From GCA-002727735 sp036159515 (lineage in GTDB: Bacteria; Bacteroidota; Bacteroidia; Flavobacteriales_D; Parvicellaceae), in assembly GCA_036159515.1 (NCBI GenBank), contig JAYYEV010000032.1, forward strand, positions 1 through 35,342: a DNA stretch of 35,342 nt. The letters run 5' to 3'. The stretch's first letter is position 1. Each line of letters starts with the position of its first letter. Below are positions 1-8,365 of the stretch, piece by piece. The notes beneath the pieces were generated by a model. It did no database searches and was not told the origin of the DNA. It worked only from the letters and a program-made list of their open reading frames with translations. A program made the position numbers and the translations under genes.

Positions 1-534
1 TGTGGTAAAATTAGCTTGATAGATTCCGGAAGAGGAATAGGAATTTCCTTCCCATGAGTATTGGTTACAAGCAGTAATAGTTGAGGTGTTTGAGTAACTG
101 GAATTAATGGTGAGTAGTAGAGTGGAAATGCTATCACAACCTAATTGACTGGTTAGTGTATCATCATAAATTCCACTTGTACTAAAAATGTTGGAGTGCC
201 ACGAATAATCATTACATGATGTTATTTCAACAGTGTCTCCTTGTGTTGGAGGAATAATCGTTAAATTCAATTGTATTATGCTGTCACATCCATACTGATT
301 AGATAAAGTGTATGTTGGCGTATTATTTGTGCTTGTGTAGGTTATTCCATCAATCCAAGTTAAACTATCACATGCTGAATAAGAATCAATTTCTTGATTT
401 GAAGTATAGATAGTTAAGTCCAATACATGTACAGAGTCACATCCTTTACTATTGACACTAGTCGATGTGTAATAACCAGAAGAACTATAATATATATTAT
501 TCCACAATACACTATCGCAAGCGGATTGTATTGT
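1..534 (-). repeat. Tandem ~50-residue paired-cysteine repeats in the subtilase C-terminus
   Basis: At least three complete units and part of a fourth are visible. Each has a first Cys in an 'A/S-C-D/N' context followed by a W, then a GCDS motif 26-28 residues later and a hydrophobic 'LxLTI' strand. Cysteines fall at residues 656/682, 705/733, 757/783 and 806, a period of 49-52. The regular pairing suggests one disulfide per small beta domain (inference). The repeat continues past base 1. Confidence 0.85.
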
Positions 535-2484
535 AGTATCATTAATCCCGCTGTTAACTAGGGTCTGAAAACCGTCAATTTTTCCATATCCAAAATCAAA
601 ATTTGGCAATGTACCTGTCCAATTATCACCATAAGCTGAATGAATTAAATCGCTTTTAAAATGTACATAATTGGTTTGATTGCATTTTTCCAAATACAGT
701 GCTGCAATTCCAGCTACTACTGGACTTGACATAGAAGTTCCTCCATTTCTGTAATGCTTCCCACCCAGTGCTAGATCGGCATCTGCCATACCACTGGTTA
801 GGTGTATGGGAAATGAGCTCACCGTGTTAGCTCCAGAGGCAGCTACATCTGGTTTTAATATCCCCTGGCGTGTGGGCCCTTTACTTGATGTAATGTATAT
901 TTTTCCGCGAGTCCCAATTTCGCTTTTCCAATTGCCTAAATTGTTCACATATCCACTGTCATTGGTGTAATTCCCCACACTTATTGTACTACTTAAACAT
1001 TGAAAAGAACTACAGATAGTTTGAAGCGAATCAGGATTTATGTAATTAGTTGGAACGGTACTAAATGGGAAAGTTCCATCGGTGATTCGTATCATATTTG
1101 ACTTTCCATAGGTGGATTCATCCGACCAAATATCGATAAACCCATTCCCTGTTGTATGTAGTCCCCATGAATAATTACCCGATGAATCAGGACTTAAAAT
1201 CACTTCAAAACTGACAACTGAATCATACAATACTTGAGCAAACATGAACATCATCCCAACTCTTTCATTATTTTCATTCATAATTGAGTCTACATATGCT
1301 CCATAAGCATCTTGATTTAAGGATCCGTTCAAATATTCTCGTATGGAAAAATAATCGGTAATTCCGCTTAAGTGATCATTGTGATAGCCACTCAATGCCA
1401 TTTCAATATTAAAGATTTGTGAGGTATCTCCATATCCAACAAAATGTACACTATTATCACCATAACAGTAGGGAACACATCCATATGCGGCATAATCAAG
1501 ACTTAAGTTGTTTTCAAACAGCGTAAAAACAGTATCTCCTATAGTAACATTATGCCTTAAGTGAAAAAAATTTTCACCTGCATTTCCAGCTGAACAGACA
1601 AATAGATGACCATTATTATTAGTCACATCTTGATGAATAAATTGCGCACTGGGGTCTGCTCCATCGTGGGAACCAAAATAAGTACCCGCACTAGCGTTGA
1701 TTACACACGGTTTACCCAATGAGTCAGCAATATCATAAATATACTGTGTAGCATCTTGTACATTGGCTAAAAAATTAGACCCAAAATCTACTTCTACAAT
1801 TACCAAGTCAGCTTCATAAGCTACTCCTTTATATTTTCCAACTGCAGATCCATTTCCTGCACCTGTACCTGTAACCGTGGTGCCATGACCCCATTGGTCA
1901 TTGTGGGCAGTAGGTAAACCAGCGTTTATGTCTACACTATCCCAATGTTGTCCATAGCCATAGGGTTGAGGAGTATTTGAAGAAACTCCTAGGGTTTGAT
2001 CCCATAGGGCTACAATTCGTGTGCTTCCGTCCGGATTTTTAAAATCATCATGGGTAAAATCAATTCCAGTATCAATAAATCCCATTACAACACCATTTCC
2101 TGAAAATGTACTAATAAGAGGCGAATCTCCTTGGTGAGCTGCATTTACATTATTGTTTACGCGCATGGTATCATTCAATAGTGTTCCAGGTTCTGATGGA
2201 ATATAAAAGTATTTTATGGACTTGTCAGATAAGAAATTTTTTGCGACTAAGGGGTTAATTCTTAAATAATGCCAATCTAGTTTTTTCCTAATGTATTTGG
2301 CATGAAATCGTTCGGCTCTTTTTTTAATTTCATGTTCAAGCCCTTTTACATAAATTCCAATGTTCGTCTTATGATTAAACGTTTCCCAATTTACAGTGTT
2401 GTAAAAAGGAGATGTTGGATTTTGGCTATAAATAATGAAAAAAACACTTAAAAAAATAATACTCAATGTACTCTTTAAGACCAT
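1..2484 (-). CDS. Secreted S8 subtilisin-like protease with C-terminal Cys repeats (3' partial)
   Basis: Read on the minus strand from ATG at 2484 and open to the window edge, giving 828 codons with no stop, so the C-terminus lies outside. An N-terminal hydrophobic segment ending in YSQ looks like a signal peptide. The subtilase triad is visible: Asp138 in FIDTGID, His200 in WGHGT and Ser584 in GGTSMSSP. The His-to-Ser distance (384 residues) is far longer than in a minimal subtilisin, so a large domain is inserted in the catalytic fold; I cannot identify it. From about residue 650 the protein becomes a series of 50-residue Cys-containing repeats like those of Bacteroidota adhesin-like secreted proteins. 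Export by type IX secretion is inferred only; the sorting domain would lie beyond the window. It follows the HsdR_N gene by 20 bases and is probably cotranscribed with it. Confidence 0.9.
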   Translation of the reverse strand, partial: MVLKSTLSIIFLSVFFIIYSQNPTSPFYNTVNWETFNHKTNIGIYVKGLEHEIKKRAERFHAKYIRKKLDWHYLRINPLVAKNFLSDKSIKYFYIPSEPGTLLNDTMRVNNNVNAAHQGDSPLISTFSGNGVVMGFIDTGIDFTHDDFKNPDGSTRIVALWDQTLGVSSNTPQPYGYGQHWDSVDINAGLPTAHNDQWGHGTTVTGTGAGNGSAVGKYKGVAYEADLVIVEVDFGSNFLANVQDATQYIYDIADSLGKPCVINASAGTYFGSHDGADPSAQFIHQDVTNNNGHLFVCSAGNAGENFFHLRHNVTIGDTVFTLFENNLSLDYAAYGCVPYCYGDNSVHFVGYGDTSQIFNIEMALSGYHNDHLSGITDYFSIREYLNGSLNQDAYGAYVDSIMNENNERVGMMFMFAQVLYDSVVSFEVILSPDSSGNYSWGLHTTGNGFIDIWSDESTYGKSNMIRITDGTFPFSTVPTNYINPDSLQTICSSFQCLSSTISVGNYTNDSGYVNNLGNWKSEIGTRGKIYITSSKGPTRQGILKPDVAASGANTVSSFPIHLTSGMADADLALGGKHYRNGGTSMSSPVVAGIAALYLEKCNQTNYVHFKSDLIHSAYGDNWTGTLPNFDFGYGKIDGFQTLVNSGINDTTIQSACDSVLWNNIYYSSSGYYTSTSVNSKGCDSVHVLDLTIYTSNQEIDSYSACDSLTWIDGITYTSTNNTPTYTLSNQYGCDSIIQLNLTIIPPTQGDTVEITSCNDYSWHSNIFSTSGIYDDTLTSQLGCDSISTLLLTINSSYSNTSTITACNQYSWEGNSYSSSGIYQANFTT

Positions 2485-2504
2485 ATATTAAAATTATAAA
2501 AAAT

Positions 2505-2933
2505 TCAATTGGAGGGGATTTCTTTTAAATAGCTAGCTTTACTTCTTGTAAGATCAATTTCAATACAATAAGTATCAGTGCCATTCGTAAGAATTAAAAA
2601 TTTTGCATTTATTTTCCGTTGATATGTTAGGATTTGTTGTAGCGTTTCATTATTAATTTCTACTTCAGGTGATTTACATTCAACCAACATATTAGGTAAT
2701 CCTGTAAGGTCATAAATTACAATATCAAATCTTTTTCTGGTTTGATTTATTTTAACCTCTCTTTCTATGGCGATTAAACCTAGAGGATATTTTTTTTCGA
2801 AGTGCAAAAATTTCCAACAATTTTGGCGAACTATTTCCTCAGGAGTTGTTACAATCCATTTTTTCCTTATTTCATCGAATAGGTATTCTTTTGAATTAAT
2901 TATTTTAGTTTTATGATGGTAATGAGGAATCAA
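2505..2933 (-). CDS. Stand-alone HsdR_N-type (type I restriction R subunit N-terminal) protein
   Basis: A 142-residue protein matching the HsdR_N / HSDR_N_2 fold, found in Bacteroidota as an independent gene beside holA. A PD-(D/E)XK-type nuclease core can be read: Asp70 in RFDIVIYD, then Glu85-Cys-Lys87 in LVECK. No helicase, HsdM or HsdS gene is present, so this is not a complete restriction system. The start is taken as TTG at 2933; an ATG at 2938 is out of frame and stops at once. It is divergent from holA with only 16 bases between start codons and leads into the subtilase gene. The biological role is unknown; a DNA transaction linked to replication is a guess from the neighbour. Confidence 0.8.
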   Translation of the reverse strand: MIPHYHHKTKIINSKEYLFDEIRKKWIVTTPEEIVRQNCWKFLHFEKKYPLGLIAIEREVKINQTRKRFDIVIYDLTGLPNMLVECKSPEVEINNETLQQILTYQRKINAKFLILTNGTDTYCIEIDLTRSKASYLKEIPSN

Positions 2934-2947
2934 ATCATAAAAATTTG
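2931..2947. promoter_or_regulatory. Short inverted repeat between the divergent HsdR_N and holA starts
   Basis: CAAAT, seven bases, ATTTG lies across the 16-base gap between the two TTG starts. It is symmetrical enough to be an operator or simply AT-rich chance. Neither strand has an exact TAnnTTTG -7 box here, so the promoters may lie inside the opposite coding regions. Confidence 0.25.
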
Positions 2948-2949
2948 TT

Positions 2950-3954
2950 TTGGAATATAATCAAATAAATGCTGAAATAGAACAAGGAATTTTTAAACCT
3001 GTTTACTTTTTACAAGGTGAGAATACCTATCAAATTGATAAAATTGCAAACAAGTTGCTAATTAGTGTATTAGAAGAGCATGAACGAGATTTTAATCAAA
3101 CCATTTTTTATGGAAAAGATACATCAGTAGAATCTATTCTTGACTCAGCCAAACGTTATCCTTTGATGGCCTCTTACCAACTTATAGTGGTTAGAGAGGC
3201 TCAGCATTTATCACGGACTATCGAATATTTTTCCTCTTATTTTGAAAAACCTGTACCCACTACCATTTTAGTTTTTTGCTACAAAGGGAAAAAGCTAGAT
3301 AAGAGAAAAGCAATTACTAAAATATTATCAAAGAATAAATATTTATTTGACGCTGAACCCGTTCGTGATTATCAACTTCCAGATTGGGTGATAAAATGCG
3401 CTCAAAATTTAGAGTTAAAAATGGATCATAAATCAGCAGTTCTTTTAGCTGAATATGCAGGAAATGATTTGTCAGGAATAGAGCAAAGTTTAGAAAAATT
3501 AAAAATTTTAAAACCAAAAGATAATTTTATCAACGTTGAGTTAATTCAAAAGCATATTGGTTTTTCTAAAGATTTTAATCTGTTTGAATTAACAGATTCA
3601 TTAGCTTCTTTTAACATCAAAAAAGCCAGTTTTATTGCACAACATTTTGGACGCAATAATAAATCACACCCTGTTGTTGTGGTTATTGGGCATTTATATG
3701 GTTTTTTTACAAAGCTTATGAAATACCATTTTTATGCAAAAGATTTAAGTCCAAATCAAATTGCTGGTAAGATTGGAGTTCATCCATTTTTCATCAAGCA
3801 ATACCAACAAGCATCCACTTATTACGATAAGGGAAAGCTGGCTCGTATTCTTTCTGAACTAAGGTATTATGATTTAGCCAGTAAGGGTGTATATTCAAAC
3901 ACGATCAGTGATGAAGAACTATTAAAAGAATTGGTATTTAAAGTTATGCATTAG
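2950..3954 (+). CDS. holA: DNA polymerase III subunit delta
   Basis: A 334-residue clamp-loader delta subunit, which opens the sliding clamp during replication. The start fits the family: the opening residues lead into KPVYFLQGEN, the usual 'KPiYlL.GEe' first strand of the AAA+-like domain, followed by a sensor-type helical region and a C-terminal helical collar domain ending near LKELVFKVMH. The start codon is TTG at 2950; no ATG occurs near the family N-terminus. Length is normal. It is divergent from the HsdR_N gene and its TAG stop directly abuts the TAA stop of the convergent gene on the other strand, with no intergenic base. Confidence 0.93.
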   Translation: MEYNQINAEIEQGIFKPVYFLQGENTYQIDKIANKLLISVLEEHERDFNQTIFYGKDTSVESILDSAKRYPLMASYQLIVVREAQHLSRTIEYFSSYFEKPVPTTILVFCYKGKKLDKRKAITKILSKNKYLFDAEPVRDYQLPDWVIKCAQNLELKMDHKSAVLLAEYAGNDLSGIEQSLEKLKILKPKDNFINVELIQKHIGFSKDFNLFELTDSLASFNIKKASFIAQHFGRNNKSHPVVVVIGHLYGFFTKLMKYHFYAKDLSPNQIAGKIGVHPFFIKQYQQASTYYDKGKLARILSELRYYDLASKGVYSNTISDEELLKELVFKVMH

Positions 3955-4686
3955 TTATCTGTATGTTTTGTTGCCAATTATGCTAGAAAAACCAATGGAT
4001 AGATTGGGAATATCTCTGTTTTCTAGAAAATGACTTACCCTGTACGAACCAAATATGGATTTATTTTTTAGGCCTAGTTTTATTTTAAAACCATAGTGTA
4101 AATTTGATATGGGATTTGGGTTTTTCTCTCTGATGATGGTTTTATCATTTAAATTAGTATTGTACTCATATCTAAGAGTTGAGTTCCAAGTATTAAAGCC
4201 GAACACATTCATTTCTATATATTTTCCAATTTGATTACCTCTATCAGGGTCAAAATTAATACGCAAACCTGTTTGATACATCAAATTCCATATGCAAAAT
4301 TTGGGATCAAGTGCACTACTACTTAGGCCAAAATCAATCAATTCATAGATGCTTTTAGCTTGAATCCGCAGATGTGAAATCCCAAGCATATTAGTTAAAG
4401 ATAGTGTAGGAGAAATTTTTCTTTTAAAGTTTGTACTTAGATGGTATTCAAAACTGGGCTTTATAGTCATATTTTTATCTTCATTGAAAGAAATAGGTAA
4501 GAGTGTTCCAACACTAAACTCCAAAAAGGTAAATTTCTTTTTGTTTGGCCCTTTTTCAGTATTGAATTTTTTAAAATCTAACGGTACGTTTTCCTTAAGA
4601 ATAGTCTTTTGAGAAAAACCAATTTGAGAAATTAAAATCGTCACTATCAAAGTGAGTTTATAACTGTATTTCTTCTGTATATCCAT
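3955..4686 (-). CDS. Secreted protein of unknown function, possible small outer-membrane beta-barrel
   Basis: A 243-residue protein I do not recognise. It has a basic, hydrophobic N-terminus ending in GFSQ, a typical Bacteroidota signal peptide. The remainder alternates polar and hydrophobic or aromatic residues (FLEFSVGTLLP, LHYGFKIKLGLKN, LSIGFSSIIG), which suggests amphipathic strands. The ATG at 4686 lies 29 bases inside the end of the upstream protease gene in a different frame, so translation is probably coupled. A link between the protease and this protein is suggested only by that overlap. Confidence 0.7.
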   Translation of the reverse strand: MDIQKKYSYKLTLIVTILISQIGFSQKTILKENVPLDFKKFNTEKGPNKKKFTFLEFSVGTLLPISFNEDKNMTIKPSFEYHLSTNFKRKISPTLSLTNMLGISHLRIQAKSIYELIDFGLSSSALDPKFCIWNLMYQTGLRINFDPDRGNQIGKYIEMNVFGFNTWNSTLRYEYNTNLNDKTIIREKNPNPISNLHYGFKIKLGLKNKSIFGSYRVSHFLENRDIPNLSIGFSSIIGNKTYR

Positions 4687-6220
4687 TTAAATGAAATCGT
4701 AGTATTCTATCTTTATATTGACTTGCATCAATAGCATAGGGTAAATCTCTATGTAAATAAATAGTTTCATAGTATTCAAGTACCTTTCGTTTATCGCTCT
4801 GGTACATAAATTGATCATTTTCTACATGCATAAACATGTATTGAGTTCCAGTGTTTACATATGATTTATCTATAATTTCAATAAAGACGCTGTCTTGGTC
4901 TTTTCGGATTTTAAAGGTTGGATTTTTTTCTTTGTCTTTAAAAAAATAGGAAGCCTTGGGCACACCAAACCCATGTGCATAATCAAAGTAAGGGAATAGT
5001 GAACCACTTCTCTCAATAAGCTTAAAAATTTCCATGTTTGATTTGTTAGGGTACTTTTCCCATACGCATGCGGCAAAACCTGCTATTAGTGGACAAGAAA
5101 AAGAAGTGCCATAGGCTTTTTCTATGCCGTTTTTAGTGGCACCCATTACATCTCCAAAAGCGACTACATTTGGTTTCATTCTGTAGTCTGATGTTGGACC
5201 AAAAGAACTAAAGTCTCTATGCATTCCACTACCAGTAACTGCTCCAACTGTTAATGCACTATCTGCATCTGCAGGAGTTGCAATATATTTCCAATCTTCA
5301 TCTCCTGAATTTCCAGCTGAAACTAAAACAAGAATTCCTTTTTTAGCCGCAAGATTTACAGCTCTTGCAATCAATGATGTTTCTCCATCCATTTGGTAAT
5401 TGAAATATTCATCTGAGGTATATCCAAGTGAAGTGTTAATGATATCCGCACCATTTGCATCTGCCCATTCCATAGCCATTAACCATAATTCCTCTTCCGA
5501 TTCATTTTCTACCAAAATTCTTTCTGTCTTAGCTAATAAAAATTCTGATGATTGAGCAAGTCCCATTATCTGATTTTGGTATTTTCCAGCAATACAACTT
5601 AATACTGCAGTACCATGATTATTAAATCTGTACACATTTTCTGTTTTGTGGTGAAAATCCCATGATTTTATAATTTGTTTATTTTCAAATAGGTGTTTCA
5701 ATGCAGGTGACTCTTTGGCTCCTTTGAATCCTCCGTCTATAACACAAATGCGTATCCTTTTTCCTGTTAAATTATTTTTTTGAAAATACTGTCCCTCTAA
5801 AGATGTAATCTGTCTTTCCATCAAATTATTCATGCTAACTTCTTCCGTAATTGTTTCACATGTATTTAGGTGCATTTCCATTTGTTTTACCTCTTTCACA
5901 AAAGGGAAGGATTTAATTTTTTTTATTTGATCTTCATTCGCTTTACAACATATAGCATTAAACCATCTTGATATTCCCTTAATTTCAGCTGTATTTTGAG
6001 AAATTTTTTCAAGATATGAGCTAGTAATTGGAAGGTCCTTGGAATCAAATTTTGGCAATCCCAAATTTATTCTTCTTTCTATGGTCCTAGAGTCAAGATA
6101 TGCAGACCTGTCGTCAACACTATGGGTTTTGTCAGTTAAAAAAACCCAGTATTTTTCCTGACAAATACCCTCACAGAAAGTAATAAAAAAGGTTAGCAGA
6201 ATGACAACATATCGAATCAT
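4658..6220 (-). CDS. S8 subtilisin-like serine protease, secreted
   Basis: A 520-residue secreted subtilase. The first ~20 residues are a hydrophobic signal peptide ending near GICQ. An ~130-residue N-terminal region resembles an inhibitor-like propeptide (SRTIERRINLGLP, then VKEVKQ). The triad is Asp162 in VIDGG, His202 in NNHGTAV and Ser373 in YGTSFSCP, with the oxyanion Asn304 in SAGNSG. About 120 C-terminal residues follow the catalytic core and may be a beta domain or sorting region. It is divergent from threonine aldolase with 28 bases between starts. It overlaps the next gene on its own strand by 29 bases. Substrate unknown; extracellular or periplasmic proteolysis is the family role. 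Confidence 0.9.
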   Translation of the reverse strand: MIRYVVILLTFFITFCEGICQEKYWVFLTDKTHSVDDRSAYLDSRTIERRINLGLPKFDSKDLPITSSYLEKISQNTAEIKGISRWFNAICCKANEDQIKKIKSFPFVKEVKQMEMHLNTCETITEEVSMNNLMERQITSLEGQYFQKNNLTGKRIRICVIDGGFKGAKESPALKHLFENKQIIKSWDFHHKTENVYRFNNHGTAVLSCIAGKYQNQIMGLAQSSEFLLAKTERILVENESEEELWLMAMEWADANGADIINTSLGYTSDEYFNYQMDGETSLIARAVNLAAKKGILVLVSAGNSGDEDWKYIATPADADSALTVGAVTGSGMHRDFSSFGPTSDYRMKPNVVAFGDVMGATKNGIEKAYGTSFSCPLIAGFAACVWEKYPNKSNMEIFKLIERSGSLFPYFDYAHGFGVPKASYFFKDKEKNPTFKIRKDQDSVFIEIIDKSYVNTGTQYMFMHVENDQFMYQSDKRKVLEYYETIYLHRDLPYAIDASQYKDRILRFHLNGYTEEIQL

Positions 6221-6248
6221 TATATAAATTTAATATTTAATATTACAT

Positions 6249-7259
6249 ATGATTGATCTAAGAAGCGACACGGTTACAAAACCTACAAATGATATGAAAG
6301 CCTTCATGATGAATGCCGAAGTAGGTGATGATGTATTTGAAGACGATCCTACGGTTATCCATCTTGAAGAAATGGCTGCAAATAGGTTTGGTAAAGAAGC
6401 TGGATTATTTTGTCCATCTGGCACTATGACTAACCAAATTGCACTGATGACCTATTTAAAGCCGGGGGATGAGGTGATTTGCAGTCGAGAATCTCATATA
6501 TACAATTATGAAGGTGGTGGAATTGCTAGAAATGCTGGTGCCTCAGTTCGCCTAATTGAGCGTAAATCGGGCTTGTTGGAGCTTGATGATGTGATTCACA
6601 ATATAAACCCTGACGACGTACATCTTCCAGTAACTAGATTAGTAGCCTTGGAAAATACTTGTAATAGAGGAGGAGGTAATTGCTATGATTTAAAAACTAT
6701 TGAAGAGATTAAAGCATATTGTGATCAAATTAATTTACCTCTTCACTTAGATGGGGCAAGATTATTTAATGCTTTAGTCAAAACGGAAGTCTCATCTCAA
6801 ACTATGGGTTCATTCTTTGATTCTATTTCAATATGCTTATCAAAGGGATTAGGGACTCCCTTAGGTTCCGTTTTATTGGGCACTCATTCCTTTATAAAAC
6901 AAGCCAGAAGAAACAGAAAAGTCTTAGGTGGAGGAATGCGACAAGTAGGTATTGTAGCTGCAGCAGGAATTTACGCATTAAATAATAATGTGGATCGATT
7001 AGTTGATGATCATAGACATGCAAAACTTATAGCAGATGCTTTATCATCATGTTCATGGGTTCAAGAGGTGTTGGAAGTAGAAACCAATATTGTAGTAGCT
7101 GTTTTAAATCATGGTTATGAAAATGACCAATTCATTAACCGATTGAAAGAAAATGGGATTTTAGCTATTCCGTTTGGAAAGGGTAGAATAAGGATGGTTA
7201 CCCATTTAGATGTAAAAGAGTCAGATGTGAACAAAGTGATAGACTCACTTAAATTTTAA
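6249..7259 (+). CDS. ltaE: Low-specificity L-threonine aldolase
   Basis: A 336-residue PLP enzyme of fold type I that splits L-threonine or L-allo-threonine to glycine and acetaldehyde. The N-terminal MIDLRSDTVTKPT is diagnostic. Further family marks are VGDDVFEDDPTV, CPSGTMTNQ, HLDGAR with Asp168 contacting the PLP ring nitrogen, and Lys199 in LSKGLGTPLGS as the Schiff-base lysine. Length is normal. The end overlaps the convergent epimerase gene by 15 bases. It appears to be a single-gene transcription unit, flanked on both sides by minus-strand genes. Confidence 0.95.
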   Translation: MIDLRSDTVTKPTNDMKAFMMNAEVGDDVFEDDPTVIHLEEMAANRFGKEAGLFCPSGTMTNQIALMTYLKPGDEVICSRESHIYNYEGGGIARNAGASVRLIERKSGLLELDDVIHNINPDDVHLPVTRLVALENTCNRGGGNCYDLKTIEEIKAYCDQINLPLHLDGARLFNALVKTEVSSQTMGSFFDSISICLSKGLGTPLGSVLLGTHSFIKQARRNRKVLGGGMRQVGIVAAAGIYALNNNVDRLVDDHRHAKLIADALSSCSWVQEVLEVETNIVVAVLNHGYENDQFINRLKENGILAIPFGKGRIRMVTHLDVKESDVNKVIDSLKF

Positions 7260-8249
7260 CAGAAAGTTTGATGTGTTACTAATTGCCTCTTTGATGGGGT
7301 TAAAATTATAGTTTAACGCATTTATTATTTTTTGATTTTTGTAAATATTAACCTGATTAGAGGTTCTGGCTGTTTCTTTCGTTATACTTTGCTTTTTGTT
7401 GCTGATAAAACAACGAATTGCTTCTAGCCTCCAAGCTATTTCTAATATAGATTTTGTTGCTTTTTTATCCGGTTTGGGTCTGTTTAAACTAAGAGCTATG
7501 TTATCAAAAACAGATTGATAAGACAAATTTTCCCCTACTAAAATATATCTTTCCCCACTTATTTTGGAGTCCATTAATGCTACAGTGGCACGAGCAACAT
7601 CTCGGACATCTACAAACCCATTTATACCTAGGGGGAAATAGGAAAGACCCTTGTGTATTTGTTTAAAAATGGTTGTGCTTGATCTCCCCCAATCTGATGG
7701 TCCAATAATGATTCCTGGATTTGTAATCACCGCACTTAACCCTTCTTCAATCCCCCTCCAAACTTCATTTTCTGCTTTGTATTTAGTTAAGGCATAAAAA
7801 CTATTTTCTTTTCCAGAGCTCCATTTATTTTTTTCACTGTATTCCCTTTTTCCATCTCGACCAATAGAAGCTACAGAGCTTATGAATGCTAATTTTTTTA
7901 TTTTATGTTCCAAACAAGCGTTTACAATATTGGTGGTTCCATCTATGTTTATTTTTCGCATCAGCTCATAGTCACTTTTGTTGAAACTGACAATAGCCCC
8001 GCTATGGTAAACAAAATCAACTCCTTCAATGGCTTGATACACTTCGGTTACATCTTCGAGGTCCATTTTAATCCAATTTATTTTATCGTAATAATTTGAG
8101 AATCCATAATGGGTAAAAACGTTTTTGATGATGTTTATATTTGAATTTTTGGTGAATGTTGCACACACTTTTTTATTTTGACTTAAAAGATCAAAAACAA
8201 TATGCATCCCTACTAAGCCAGTTGCACCAGTTACTAAATGTGTTTCCAA
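7245..8249 (-). CDS. NAD(P)-dependent epimerase/dehydratase (extended SDR family)
   Basis: An extended short-chain dehydrogenase/reductase. The Rossmann motif TGATGLVG lies at the very N-terminus and the active-site Tyr-Lys pair is in YALTKYK, with ISSVASIG before it. I place the start at TTG 8249 (334 residues, beginning ETHLVTGATG), because extended SDRs begin within a few residues of the first strand. The frame stays open to a GTG at 8339, but that would add 30 residues of Lys/Phe-rich sequence and would overlap the candidate tyrS promoter. Substrate cannot be told; NAD-sugar or dihydroflavonol-reductase-like activity are family possibilities. Its 3' end overlaps ltaE by 15 bases. Confidence 0.85.
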   Translation of the reverse strand: METHLVTGATGLVGMHIVFDLLSQNKKVCATFTKNSNINIIKNVFTHYGFSNYYDKINWIKMDLEDVTEVYQAIEGVDFVYHSGAIVSFNKSDYELMRKINIDGTTNIVNACLEHKIKKLAFISSVASIGRDGKREYSEKNKWSSGKENSFYALTKYKAENEVWRGIEEGLSAVITNPGIIIGPSDWGRSSTTIFKQIHKGLSYFPLGINGFVDVRDVARATVALMDSKISGERYILVGENLSYQSVFDNIALSLNRPKPDKKATKSILEIAWRLEAIRCFISNKKQSITKETARTSNQVNIYKNQKIINALNYNFNPIKEAISNTSNFLLKFK

Positions 8250-8325
8250 ATTTTTGAGTTGTGAAGGAATTAAAATTGAAATTAAAAAAAAGAAGAATAA
8301 TTTACATTTAACAATGAGATAAAAA

Positions 8326-8333
8326 TATATTTG
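8326..8333 (+). promoter_or_regulatory. Candidate -7 promoter element for tyrS
   Basis: TATATTTG is an exact match to the Bacteroidota -7 consensus TAnnTTTG, 32 bases before the tyrS GTG start. No good TTG -33 element was found at the usual 17-23 base spacing. Confidence 0.5.
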
Positions 8334-8365
8334 TTTCACATTAGAAGCATTTAAATTGAACTAAA

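Noticed and set aside
2505..2933. Remnant of a type I restriction-modification system
   Set aside because: No HsdM, HsdS or helicase part is present, and the gene is full length for the stand-alone HsdR_N family found beside holA.
8250..8339. Extension of the epimerase to GTG 8339 as a hydrophobic membrane anchor
   Set aside because: Extended SDRs start at the Rossmann strand; the extra 30 residues look like translated AT-rich leader and overlap the tyrS promoter candidate.
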